From: Micractinium sp. NFX-FRZ
Taxonomy: Eukaryota; Chlorophyta; Trebouxiophyceae; Chlorellales; Chlorellaceae
Length of the DNA: 42,354 nucleotides
Direction: 5' to 3'
NCBI GenBank assembly: GCA_029339195.1
Contig: JAPTJF010000512.1
Span: forward strand, 1-42,354
Shown piece by piece: positions 31,780-42,354 of this stretch. Under the pieces are notes generated by a model. The model worked only from the letters and a program-made list of their open reading frames with translations, was not told where the DNA came from and did not search any database. Numbering within the stretch: the first letter of the stretch is position 1; every line of letters starts with the position of its first letter. The position numbers and the translations under genes are program-made.

Positions 31780-34700
31780 TCATTTGGGGTTGGGGATGAA
31801 GGCACGCGGGACAGGGCAGGTGTTGGGGTCCTCCTCTCCCGGCTTCGCCTTGAGGTAGGGCAGGGCCAGGTCGCTGATGTCGAAGGGGCGCTGCTCCTGC
31901 GCCGCTACTGCCGTCACATCTGCCGCACCGCCTAGCGCCGGCGGCCGGCTGACCAGCAGCAGCCGCGGCTTGTTGCTGTCGTTGTCCTCTGCACACACCC
32001 GTGGCAGCCAAATGGATGTTTTGCACGTACATGTACCAAACAGCTGTGAACTGCTCCCGAGGTATCAGCCTCCTAGAGCCCCCACCCACCCTCAACCTGC
32101 CCTCATGGCAGCACAGCAAGCACCGGCATGCCCGCTCAAGTGACAGCACACCAGCTGAGAAAGCAGCATGCTCCTCCGGCAGCTTTCATTAATGCACACT
32201 CCCACAACCACCTTCACACACTCACTCTCAGGCCCCCCCTCCTTTTGCCCGCTCCTCTTGTTCTTCCCCTTGTGCCCCTGCTTCCCCGTCTCAACCACCT
32301 GCACCCATCCTTCAGCACCTTTACCCTGCCAGGCTACGGGGCCCGCAGCAAGCCTCGCCGGCCGCCCGCCCCACCTGTCAGGTCCAGCACCACGCGCCGC
32401 TCCACCGCCGCCAGCTTGATGCGCCTCACCGAGCCGGCATCGTACTTGGGCGGGCCCTCCTTGGTGTAGGCCGCATCATAGAACACGGTGTAGTTGGCAA
32501 CTTCAGCGTAGAGCAGCTCGTCCACAGCCGCCCTGGGCGTGCGGGATCAAGCGCATAAAAGAGGCACGCGTCAGGTTCCATGCATCAGGGCAGGGCAGGC
32601 CAGAACGGCAGGGCAAGGCTGCGGCACCAGCGCAGTGCCAACTTGGGTGAACCGACAGTGAGTTCCTGCACGTTGCATGCTGCATGCTGCACAAGTCTCT
32701 TTGCGGTGCAACCCACCAGCTGCTGCAGCAGGTCGACGTGGTGACAGACTGTCAAACCGACACAGGCGCTGCAGGTGCTCTGGCCGCTGGCACTCCTCAC
32801 CCGGTGTCGGTGACGACGTTGCAGATGCGCAGGCCGCTGTTTAGCGCATACCGCATCAGGCCCAACTCCTTTGGAAGGAAGGAGTGGCACATGGCCAGGG
32901 TGCCGGGCACCACGCGCGCCAGGTCATCAGGCACGTCCTCGCTGCAGGGTGCACTGGGAGGGTAACATTGCACAGTCAGACCGCATGCAGCTGCAGGAAT
33001 GAAGCCACCCCCCGAGGGAGTCAGGATGAGGCCACCCCCATGGCCTCGCAAGTCCCCAGGCAGCCTGGCAGCACGCTGCACATGGCAGCTGCAAACAGCA
33101 GACTGGTGTGCTGTGAGCGTCCGATGGAGATGGGTGGGGGGCATGTGAGGCTTCGGAAGCCTGCGCCCCTCGGGCGGAGAGACTGGCCGACCAACCTGGG
33201 CAGATGCAGGATGTTGCGCGCCTTGCTGCGCCCGGCGCGCGCGAAGAAGTCTACCAGCGGGGGCCCCCCGCCGACGGGCGAGTGCTGCTCCACGTACAAC
33301 ACGCCCGTCACCCCCTCGCATGCCAGCGTCACCGCGTCGCACTGAGGCGGGACGGTGTTTGGGGAGGGCCATCTTAGGACAGTGTGGCACAGTGGGGAAG
33401 AAATGGGAAGAGCACTGCAGGATAGGCAGCAGCAGGGCATGTAACACTGAGGGCGCCAAGGCCAGTGACACCCTGCCTGGCATGTGGTGATCTACCCCTC
33501 AGGGCAGTGCCCCTACATGTGCCCTCGGTGCCCGCTCAGCAGCTGTCACCAAGTGTGGCAAATCAGCGCCCTCTCCCAAGCAACTTCCCCTGAAACCCAG
33601 GTGCACACTCACACGGACGTGCACCTTGCTCACAACAGCCAGCTTAGTTACAACACAACCTCCAACCCACCATGTTGTCCCTGCCCACGGGGGCCACATC
33701 TGGGTGCAGGCCCCCAAACAGCGCTGGCAGCCGGCACATCAGGGCAGCCGTGTCGTTCTTGTTAAACGGCCCCTCGTTCATGCCCATGCCATAGAACTGC
33801 AGGCGCAGGCGCCACAGGGTCGGTGATTGTGTCAGCCGCCATGACGTGCCAGCAGGGCAGCGGTATGCCTTGGGCTGGCGCCAAAGCAGCAGGGTGGAAA
33901 GTGAGGGATGCAGCCAGCAAGACGGAGCGCACGTGTCATGCAGCACGACTCGTCGGACGGCCTGACAAGACAACGCTACTACCTTGCACTAACCAATGCA
34001 ACAGTCAAGGTAGCAACTAACCTTGTCATCTGAGTGTGATGCTTTCTCTGGTGCCGCCGCCGCCGCCGCCGCTGCCTTAAGAGGGGACCCCTCCCTGTGT
34101 ACTCTGACGGGCCACTCATCACGCATACCCTGCAGGCATCCCCACGGCAGAATCGTAGTGTTTCAGATAGCGCAGATGCGCAGCGGCGACCACTACGCTT
34201 AGGCAATGCTCCAGTTCAAGCAAGCAAGAGCTGCCGTGATTGGGAGGGCAGGAGTCACCCCTACCCAGGCTCCACCCCTGCCGAGGCTCCAGTGCCCATT
34301 CCCCTCCCTGTCTTCCTTGCAATTCACCCTCCCCTCGCCAGCTCACCTCGGCTTGCAGCCGCTCCAGCACAAACTCCATGGTAGGCTGGAAGCTGCCGTC
34401 TGCCCTCTTCACTGACCGCAGCACAGGCTGCGTCCCGGTGATGCCCTCCAGCTGCACGTAGCGGATGTCCAGGGTGGTCGCCGCCGCCTCACCCTTGCTG
34501 TCAACTGCCAGCAGCTCACGCTGCAGCTGCTCCACCGTCGGTGCAAACAGGCTGGCATCAAAGGGCTTGATACCCATGCGGCGGAACTCGCTCCTGGTTG
34601 CGGGGTCATTTCCTGCCTCGCCTGCGCTGCCGGCGCCGCTGGCGCTGCGTGGGTGCTCGCCATGCGTGCTGCCGTCACCGCCGCCACTGCCCCTGCTACT

Positions 34701-34883
34701 GTCGCCGGCACCAGTGCTGCCGCTGAAGGCGCGCTCTCGGTGCTCTGCCACGCCGTGCTGGCCACCCAAACTCAGCCGCGCCAACTGCCCGCGCAGCCCG
34801 CCAGGGAGGGCGTCTTGCGCATCCGAGGAGTCCCCGCTGCGGGCGCCAGCCATCTGCCGCGGAGCTGCCTGCTCATCCTGCAT
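31780..34883 (-). CDS. Unrecognised 478-residue protein
   Basis: Seven exons: 34883-34347, 34129-34022, 33796-33671, 33341-33196, 32953-32801, 32532-32375 and 31988-31780, all GT-AG and closing in frame. The ATG at 34883 is the first in-frame ATG after a stop at 34919. Residues 1-98 are Ser/Gly/Asp-rich and probably disordered. From FRRMGIKPFDASLFAPT (100) onward the composition looks like a folded globular protein, with FYGMGMNEGPFNKNDT, LFGGLHPDVAPVGRDN, CEGVTGVLYVEQHSPVGGGP, LAMCHSFLPKELGLMRY and VANYTVFYDAAY. I recognise no family. No signal peptide or membrane segment is seen. The acceptor at 32953 has a second in-phase AG 12 bases on, so a four-residue splice variant is possible. It is divergent from the 722-residue gene. 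Confidence 0.8.
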
Positions 34884-35339
34884 CTGTGCGGTTGGCGGCT
34901 TGCTGCCCTGCACAGCTTAAAAGAGCATTGCATGATAACTCAATGCAGCATGCGGCCCTTGCAGCGAGGGAGTGCGGCCCCGCCCACTGAGATGCAAGAG
35001 GGTGCCCGCTGCCCGCGGCCGCCGCCAGTGCTGCTGAGCCGCACCTCCCCCAGATCCGAGCGCTGCTGCCGCCTAGCGACCTCCGCTTGTCCACAGGTGA
35101 CCTGGGGTTGTCGAACTGAAAAAACATAGCGGGATGGGCTGCAGAGCTTCAAGCAAGTTGCTTTGGAGCTCCAAGGTGGTGCAGCACCAGGCGCGACGCT
35201 ATGGCTCTCGACAGATCCCTAGAACACCTATAGCATCCGTTGGAGCGTTGCGGTCGGCGGTACACGCGGGCGGTACACGCTCTCTTCATCCTCTGGTGCT
35301 GTGTTTGAGGGCCATTCAATCGCTTCGACATCTTGAAAC
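34884..35339. promoter_or_regulatory. Divergent promoter region
   Basis: These 456 bases separate the starts of the 478-residue and 722-residue genes. No TATA box or known element is evident, and no coding signal is supported. Confidence 0.5.
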
Positions 35340-38300
35340 ATGAAGTCAGCCCGTAATGCGCTTTCTGGCGCATGGGAGGTGCTACTCGAGTCTGCGACAG
35401 TCGAGGAGCGCGCAACCGAGGAGGCCCGCTGCGGCGGGCGGCTCACCCGGCATCAAGCAGCGGAGCTTGGCAAGGTGAGGAGGCTGGCGCGCCGGTCAGC
35501 GGGCGATGGCGCTGTGGCATGGCACCATTCGTGGTGTGGTGGCGGTTGAAAATAGCTGTGGCAGGGCAGCTGCACCTGGCCCGTGCCCCCCCAGCAGCGT
35601 ACGCCCTGCCGCTGGCGCCGCGCCGGCGGGCTGTCGGAGGGTGCAACTGCCGCCTTGCCGCCCCCGCCCTTGCAGGTCCTGGCGTCGCTGGGTCACCTGG
35701 CCCAGAGGCCCGCCGCCACGTACACGCCTCAGCTGGTGTTCTCCACCGACAAGCTGCAGGAGGGCTACCTGGCAGAGATCAGGGTGTATGAGCAGGTGCG
35801 GGGGTGCGGGCGTGATGTGTGGGTGGATGGTCAGTAGGGGCTTCTGTGCACGCACAACGTGCGCTGCCGCTGCATGCGCCTGCCGCCGCTGCCCGCCAGG
35901 TCAACCCCGCCCCATCCCGCCACCCCTGCCACCCCCGCAGGTCTTCCGCCCCGCCTTGGACCGGCACCTGGAAGTGGCACACAGGCGACAGCTGATCGTC
36001 ACGGTGGATGGCACCCAGCGGTCGCTGGCCTGGGGCCTCTCGGAGATCAGCGGCTTCCTGCAGCCCTGCCTGCCCGTGGGCCTGCCGCCGCACCACCTGC
36101 CCGCTGGCGGCAACGCCGGCGGCAGCGTCCACACGCGGGTGGCCTGCAAGATGTGGGGGCAGCTGCTGGTGGAGCGGGTGGCGGAGCTGCTAGACGAGGA
36201 GCCAGACCCGATCGCAGCCTTCCAGTCCGCCAGGTGCGCCCGCTGCCGCTGCTGCCGCCTGCCGCACACGCTTCTTCGGCTGTGCCTGCCAGGGGCACCT
36301 GCCTGCTGCAACGCCTAACCCCCGACATCTGCACGTCTGGGCGCCGGCTGGCGCACCCAAGCCTCCTGGGTGCTGTGGTGCTGCCTCTCCGCGCCTCCCG
36401 CCTCCCCGCACCGCCGGCAGGCTGCCGCCGCCAGGCTGACCGCTGCCGCACCCCACCCGCCTGGCTCCTCCCCTTCCCTGCAGGGGCCTGGCACATGCCG
36501 CCAGCATGGTCAGCACCAGCGTGTGCGTGCTGCTCAGCAGCCTGCGAGTGGTGGGCCACGCCTGGTTCATGCACCTCTCCAGCCTGGCTGAGGCCAAGCT
36601 GCAGAAGCTGGCCAAGAAGGGCAGCCGGGCGCACACGGTGATGCTGCGCGAGGTGGCGGCGGGGATGGAGGCGGCCGGGCTGGTGCTGGCACAGAGCGCT
36701 CAGCACACGGTCATGGTGCTGGCCATCATCTCCAGTGAGTGACTGCTGGTGGGCGTAGGCGGCGTGAGGTGAAGGGGCCTTGGCGCAGCGGTGCTGGCCA
36801 GCAGTGCCGGTGCCGCTCCCTCTGCTGCCACCCCGCCCCAGCCAGTGTCAACCCTCGGCATGCCCTCGCTGCCCCACCCCACCACGCCCGCTGTGTGGCC
36901 CATGCTGAGCCCTCCAACCCCCCGCGTACCTCCCTGTGGCCCACATCACCACCCAGTGGTGGTCGCCCCGCCCCGCCCCGCCCCTCCCGCTGCTGCCCAC
37001 CTCCTGTTCCCCCACACATTGCTGGTGGCGCCAGCAAGGCACTCCCGCCCCCACGCCCGCCTTGTCACCACTCAACCCAGCTCCTGCCTCCTCCCCTCCC
37101 AACTCCTTGCACATCGGCACATCACGCAGCTCCACTGTCCAACTCATTTCCCCCGCTCCCCCGCACTCAGCTCAATGCGCCTCCTGCCGCCCTCCTCCCT
37201 ACCCCTGCTCCTTCCTCTCCCCTCCCCCCCACCTCCGGTGCCCAACCCCCACGAGTTGCTGCATCCCCTTCCCCGGCCACATGCCCCCAGCCTCACAACA
37301 CCCTCGCCCATCTCACAACCCACGGTCTCCAACCCCTCCACCCCTCCCGCTCACTGCCGCCCTCTCTTCGCCCTCCCTGCAGACCACTGCATCAGCAGCA
37401 AGATCGCCCTGCCCTCCAACCTCGCGACCGTGCTGGGCCTGGTGGTGGCTGCCAACGGGAGCACCAAGGAGTGCACCAAGGTGCTGCAGGACCACTGCTG
37501 GGTGAGTGGAGGGGGATGTGGGGTGGGTGGGGTGCGTGTGTATGTGTGTTGGGGGGGGGGGGGGGGAGGCTTCTGGGGCCAAGCAGTTGGGGGCGCAGCG
37601 TGTGAGGCCCGGCCAGAGGTAGCCTGGTGGCAGGCTCGTGGGCGAGTGCCACTCAGGGCTGCGCACCGAGGTCGCCCGACGCCTGAGCCCTCTCCCCTCC
37701 GCGTGCGCACCCTTGGATGCCTCCGTCCCCCCACCCTCCGCTCCTCACCCACCCTCTTCCCCCGCAGGAGCTGCACGAACTGCTGCTGTGGCTGTACACC
37801 GAGTACACCGAGTGGCGGGTGGAGGAGGCATGGCACGAGGGCCTGCAGCCTGCGGCCTCCTTTGACCGCATGGCCCCCGACTTCTGCCAGATGGCAGTGC
37901 AGGAGGGCAGCGTGCACGCCATGCTGGCGGGGGCGGTGGACCTGGTGGAGGGCATCCAGGCGCTGGACAGCGGCAACGGCGGCAGCGCCAACAACGAGGG
38001 GGCAGGTGCGTGCGCAGGGCTGTGGGGCGGGGGGCGGGTGGATTCGCTGGGTATGGGGCCGGGCACACGCCTTGCATTTGGCACCTGCCTTGCACAGGCC
38101 TGATCAGCCGCTGGGCAGCTGTCGTGCTGGAAGCCTGGCGATGCACGTGTGCCTGTTTAGAGCCTGCACGGCAGCCTGTTCATTGGCCTCCAGCTTGGCC
38201 TCTGACCTCGCCCTGGCTGTTGATGCCACCTGATGCCATGCCAGCTCGCCGACGCCCTCCCGAAGGCCCCCACCCGCCCACCCACCTGCCCACCCACTTA

Positions 38301-38550
38301 CCCACCCTCCCCCGCTCTGCCCCCTCTTGCAGTGCCCTGTGGTCGCAACGTGGCCTACGCCCGCCAGATGCTCAGCGGCCTGCGGCGCATGCTGCTGCAC
38401 CTGTGCCCTCCCGACAAGCTGGACATGCCGGCCCGCATGATGCACGGGGTGCAGCCCGATGACGTGACCGGCCTGAGGCTGGCCAACATCACCAGTGAGC
38501 ACAGCGCGGCTGCCGGTGGTTTTGGATGGCTTGAGAAGGGGCTTGGGCTG

Positions 38551-38589
<39 letters not shown>

Positions 38590-40226
38590 AAACCCTACCG
38601 CCGCAGCCCTTGAATGGCCCACATGCCGCTGCTGCACAGTCTGCTTGCACCCCCACCATCGTGCCTGTCCGCAGATATGCCGGCGCGGGTAGAGGCTGCT
38701 CAGCGGCGGTACGGCCAGCAGCTGGATGCGCTGCTGGCGGAGGCGGGGCCCAGCCGGCAGGGCGTCCCCTCCCTGCCCACCCTCACCCTCTCCCAAGTGG
38801 ACGCCACCTTCATCCTGATGCGGGCGATGGTGCGCATCGGCCTGCGCAACGCCAAGTGAGCGGGCATGCCAAGTGGGGGTGCTGCTGCTGCTGCTGCTGC
38901 CAGGGCGGCCCCCCACCCCCCCGGGGCCCCCCACCCCTCCTCCTGTTACCGCCGCCGCTGCTGCTGCTCCTGCTACCACCGCTGCCAGCGGCAGGGGCAG
39001 GTACCGCCGTGCGTGGCATCCCGGCGGACAAGCAGCAATCGCTGCCTCGTGCCCTAAGCCTTGTGTCCTGAAATAACCCCGAATCCTGCCCCGCCCCACC
39101 CTCCGTGTGCCCCCGCAGGACTGACGAGGAGAAGGAGGAGCTGCAAGTGGCGCTGGAGGCGGCAGAAGCAGCCGAGGGAGCAGCGGCAGTGCCCGGCGGC
39201 AGCTGGGTAGGTGGGGGGTACGGCACGCAGCTGGATGCGCTGCTGGCGGAGGTGGTGGCCAGCCGGCAGGACGTCCCCTTCCTGTCCAACCTCGCCCACT
39301 GTCCCAAGGGACAGGACGGCGCCATCTTTATCATGGGGAGGACGACGGTGCGCATCAGCTTGCACAAGGCCAAGTGAGCGGGGATGACAACAGTGGGGTT
39401 GGGGGGGGTGCTGCTGCCACTGCCAGGGCGATATGGCCATGCACTGCTGCTGCCACCGCTGCTGCCGGCGCCAGGGGCAGGCACCACCGCATCCCGGTGT
39501 CTGGCAGACAAACGTGAACACACCCCCAAGCCTTGGTGACCTTACCCCAGCATGGCTCCCACCCCACCCCATTCTCTGGGTGCCCTTCAGAATTGACGAG
39601 GACAAGCAGGAGCTGCAAGTGGCTCTGGAGGCTGCAGACGCCGCCGCCGCAGCAGCGGCAGTGCCCGGCGTCACCCGGGTCGGCGAGGGGAGCACCGGCG
39701 CCTATATCCTGGCGCGGGCGCTGATGCGCATCAGCCTACGCAACGCAGAGTGAGCGTGGCTGCTATACATGGAGTCTGCTGCTGCTGCTGCCAGGGCCGC
39801 AGGCACGTTCTGCAGCTGCTGCTGCTGTCGCGGCCAGCGCCAGGTTCCGCCGCACGCAGAAACTGCTGCGTCTGGCATTCAACCATGGAACCCTGCACCA
39901 AGCCCTGCGCCCCGACTTTGGCCTGCCTCCTGCCCCACCAACCCCACCAACCCCACTCCCTGCCCCTCAGGACTGCCGAGAAGAAGGAGAGGCTGCAACT
40001 GGTACTGGAGGCCGCAGACTCTGCCTCGGAGGCAGCCGTGCATGAGCAGGGGGCGGCGGCAGCTGTAGTACCCGGCGGGGGGAGCGCCGGCATTGAGGCG
40101 CAGCAGCAGCAGCAGCCGCGCTGCAGCGCCGAGGTGCTGCTCACCATCAGTCCAGGGCAGCCGGTGCTGGTGGCGCAGGCGGAGGTCGGCATCACCACCG
40201 CATTCGTCCAGATGTGGCTGCAGTGA
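35340..40226 (+). CDS. Unrecognised 722-residue helical protein with tandem exons
   Basis: Eleven exons: 35340-35474, 35676-35795, 35941-36233, 36484-36734, 37383-37501, 37768-38005, 38333-38494, 38675-38855, 39119-39373, 39591-39749 and 39971-40226. The start ATG opens MKSARNALSGAWEVLLES. The first 440 residues look mainly helical (for example VVGHAWFMHLSSLAEAKLQK and LHELLLWLYTEYTEWRVEEA). No family is recognised. Exons 9-11 each begin with a TDEEKEELQVALEAA-type block, and exons 8-10 each end in a VRISLRNAK-type block; exons 8 and 9 share LDALLAE. Introns 8-10 are phase 2 and share CTG-rich starts, and exons 9 and 10 are multiples of three. This is tandem exon duplication with coding kept, and both exons could be skipped without a frameshift. 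Confidence 0.82.
37551..37566. repeat. Poly-G run of 16
   Basis: Sixteen consecutive G lie in intron 5 of the 722-residue gene, 50 bases after the donor. Length is likely variable or uncertain. Confidence 0.9.
38551..38590. repeat. (TGC)13 microsatellite
   Basis: Thirteen uninterrupted TGC/CTG units lie in intron 7 of the 722-residue gene. Shorter CTG runs recur in introns 8, 9 and 10. Confidence 0.97.
39119..40035 (+). repeat. Tandem exon-intron array, three units
   Basis: Units begin at 39119, 39591 and 39971. Each starts with 15 related codons (TDEEKEELQVALEAA, IDEDKQELQVALEAA, TAEKKERLQLVLEAA). The introns after exons 8, 9 and 10 (263, 217 and 221 bases) are also related: they begin GTGAGCG, hold CTG runs, then GCCAGGGC and a GCGCCAGG/GCGGCAGG block. 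Duplication therefore covered exon plus intron. Unit 2 lacks the LDALLAE part present in unit 1. Confidence 0.85.
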
Positions 40227-40824
40227 GGCGGGGCAGCGGGGCAGTCTGCGCCGGCGGCACCAGCGCCCATGTGGCTGCACAGGTTCAAAGCTGAACTGCT
40301 TGAATCCCAGAGTGGCGGCCTTGACTTGTTCGCTTGATCGACTGCAAGTCATACTCGCTAGACTGCTTCGCCTGCGGGCTGCCTAACTGTCTGTGACAGA
40401 CTGCGCCGCACGACGTACAACACGCTCACACCTGAGCAGACAGTGTCATAGTGCGGCAATGCCCCACCGGCGGGAGCCAGCCGTGTTGCTGTCAGAATTT
40501 GTTTGAGTAGTTGGTGAAGGGCATGCCAGCAGCGTGCCAATGCCCAACAGCGCCCTTTGACGCTCAATTACAGCAGCAGTCGCGCATGTCGCAGCATCAG
40601 GCAGTACTGATCTCGGAGCCAGCCTGGCTGGCCTGGCTGGCCTGCAGGGCCCTGCAGCTGCCCCTCTCTGCTTCATCCAGCTGTCTTGTTTGTGTCACAC
40701 ACGAAGGGTACAACAATTCATTTTAAGAAATGGAGCAAGTGCAGTACAATGTTTTGTTAGGGGAAATTAGGGGAAAAAAAGGCCGATGGGCACGATGCAG
40801 CAAAGGTGAGCTGGTTTGGTGCGC
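40227..40824. other. Convergent 3' region
   Basis: This stretch holds the 3' UTRs of the 722-residue gene (+) and the TauE/SafE gene (-). No gene is seen inside. A minus-strand TGTAA motif is at 40568-40572. I find no plus-strand TGTAA between 40227 and 40570. Confidence 0.6.
40568..40572 (-). other. TGTAA polyadenylation motif
   Basis: TTACA on the plus strand is TGTAA on the minus strand, about 250 bases after the TauE/SafE stop codon. This is the usual green-algal polyadenylation motif. Confidence 0.45.
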
Positions 40825-42354
40825 CTACCGCACACTCCTCAGCGTAGCCCGGGCCAGCACCAGCAGCGCCCCAGTGAACACGCCCTCCAGCACCCCCGGG
40901 GGCGCATGCACCGCCGCCTGGCTGCCTGCAGCAGCACCAGCCAGTGAGCTGGCAGCCAGTATCGCTGCCATGCGCCAGTCGACGTTGCCTAGCCTGCGGT
41001 GCCAGGCGGGCAGAGGCAGGCGGGGGGGGGTACGGGCAGGTGCCGTATGTTGTGTGCATGCAGGTTCATGTTTGCAACAACGGTTGTGCCTGACATGCAA
41101 GAACGTTAGAGATCCCGGAGCCCAGGGCATGCCCGCAGCAACCTGCGTGCAGCAGGTCCCTACGTTTAGGCAGGCATGCAGGCAGCCACCTGCCCGCCAA
41201 CACACCTTTGGTGCTGTAGCAGGGCGACTGCAGAGGGAGGGATGACGGCCAGCAGGGAGGTCCCAAGCACCGTGGCCTGGGCATACGGCATGAACAGCGC
41301 GACAGTGGGGATAACTGCAGGCAGGTCACAAGAGGGGCGGACAGGGACGGGCTGCTGGTGCGCAGGAGCGACGGGGTCAGCAAAGAAAGGCCAGTGCCTA
41401 ATGCGACTGCATGACACACCTCAGGGCAGCAGGGGCAGGTGGCACTGCGGGCATGCCCTACGCCCTCCCAGGGCAGCACCCACTTACTGATGATGCCCGG
41501 AGCCACTCCCAGCAGGCCAGAGGCAAACCCAGCTAGCCCACCGGTTGCCAGCAGCACCGCTGCCTTGGGTGCCCCCAGCTGCGCCATCCAACTGGCTATG
41601 CTGCTGTCACTGCTGCTGCCGGCAGCAGGGACCGTTGCCTGCTGCTGCTGGCCCGCTGTTGTTGCCACAGCCGCCGCTGTGTCTGCTCCTGCCTCCACTT
41701 CTGCGCCGCCCTCGCTGCCGCCGGCGACCGCCTGCTGCTCCCCTTGCTGCCCAGAGGAAAACACATAGGCCTTCAAAGGGATGAGCGGTGCTGCCGCCAG
41801 AAGAAAGTAGCCCAGCAGCCGCTTCAAGGAGGCGCAGTCGAGGCGGGAGGTGCAGCGGGCGCCCAGGGGCGCCAGAGCCACCGCTGGGAGGGTGAGCAGC
41901 AGGGAGGCGGGCAGGTCGATGCAGCCTGCAGCGGCAAAGGTGGCTGTGGAGGCGGAGGCGGTGGCCAGCACAGCTGCCACTGACGTGCCGGCAAGCACCC
42001 TGCAAGGGGTCACGGGGGTCGACCAGGGCGGAGATGAGGGCATACTTTCAATCATGTGTGCCTGTTGCTTCCATCAAGACCAGGAAGGAGTTAGAAGGCA
42101 GGCAAGAGGGGAAGGGGCGCGCCGAGGAGGCAAGCAGTCCTGAAGGCGGAGCAGGCCCAGGTGCTGAGGAGCCGACCGCCAGAGGCAACTCACCGCTGCG
42201 GGATGCTCTGGCAGTAGCGGGAGACAATCGGCACAATGACTGTAGCCCCTCCCGCCCCTGCCACGCTTCCAACAAGTCCAGCAACAGCGCCAGCCGGCCA
42301 GGCTAGCCGGCGTGCTTGTGCGAGTTCGGCGTGCCAGGCGACGCCCCCAGCTGG
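40825..42354 (-). CDS. TauE/SafE-family membrane transporter, 5' partial
   Basis: Four exons are visible: 42354-42194 (open at the window edge), 41999-41488, 41314-41206 and 40993-40825. The first carries AGLVGSVAGAGGATVIVPIV, the Gly-rich first-helix motif of the TauE/SafE (PF01925) family. It is followed by VLAGTSVAAVLATASA and, after an 80-residue Ser/Ala/Gln-rich loop, GFASGLLGVAPGIIIIPTVA, the second half of the internal duplication, then ATVLGTSLLAVIPPS. Six to eight membrane helices are expected. Family members are proposed to export sulfite or organosulfonates; in algae the substrate and membrane are unknown. The N-terminus, including any plastid transit peptide, is outside the window. 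Confidence 0.88.

Noticed and set aside
36791..38233. A 480-codon plus-strand open frame rich in Pro, His and Cys
   Set aside because: It lies mostly in C-rich intron 5 of the 722-residue gene and out of frame with its exons. The composition is that of the intron.

Overview
This window looks like nuclear DNA of a green alga. It is G+C-rich. The genes have many short GT-AG introns (and at least two GC-AG introns), the proteins are rich in Ala, Gly, Pro and Gln, there are many CTG/CAG and CA-type simple repeats, and TGTAA polyadenylation motifs occur downstream of some genes. The closest protein matches from memory are plant-like (DDB1, VTA1/LIP5). A chlorophyte, probably trebouxiophyte/Chlorella-like, is my best guess, but I cannot place it to genus.

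Layout, left to right: a Cir_N-domain (CWC25-like) gene on the minus strand, cut by the left edge (227-1274); divergently, a VTA1/LIP5 ESCRT gene (+, 1779-5442); an ankyrin-repeat gene (-, 5903-6721) convergent with it; a SET-domain gene with two N-terminal hydrophobic segments (-, 7731-9192); an F-box/LRR gene (-, 10269-13111) with a possible alternative last exon at 9938-10052; a 31-exon DDB1 gene (-, 13473-26131); divergently, an atypical Rab-like GTPase with a CaaX-type tail (+, 26602-29094); a weakly supported small ORF (-, 30679-31257); an unrecognised 478-residue protein (-, 31780-34883); divergently, an unrecognised 722-residue protein (+, 35340-40226) with a tandem exon array; and a TauE/SafE-type membrane transporter (-, 40825 to beyond the right edge).

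The exon models were assembled by hand from splice sites, reading phase and recalled family conservation. All complete multi-exon models close in frame. The genes do not form a pathway. DDB1 (CUL4 ligases) and the F-box protein (SCF ligases) are both ubiquitin-ligase parts, but their adjacency is probably chance.

The most striking property is structural. At least nine exons in VTA1, DDB1 and the F-box gene have a second, partial and diverged copy close by. The copy is usually just upstream in the intron and usually keeps the splice acceptor and the first 30-65 bases of the exon. The 722-residue gene shows the same process with functional copies. The window also holds a roughly 0.8 kb terminal-inverted-repeat element in a DDB1 intron, and an apparent insertion of three telomere-type octamers into one member of a direct-repeat pair.
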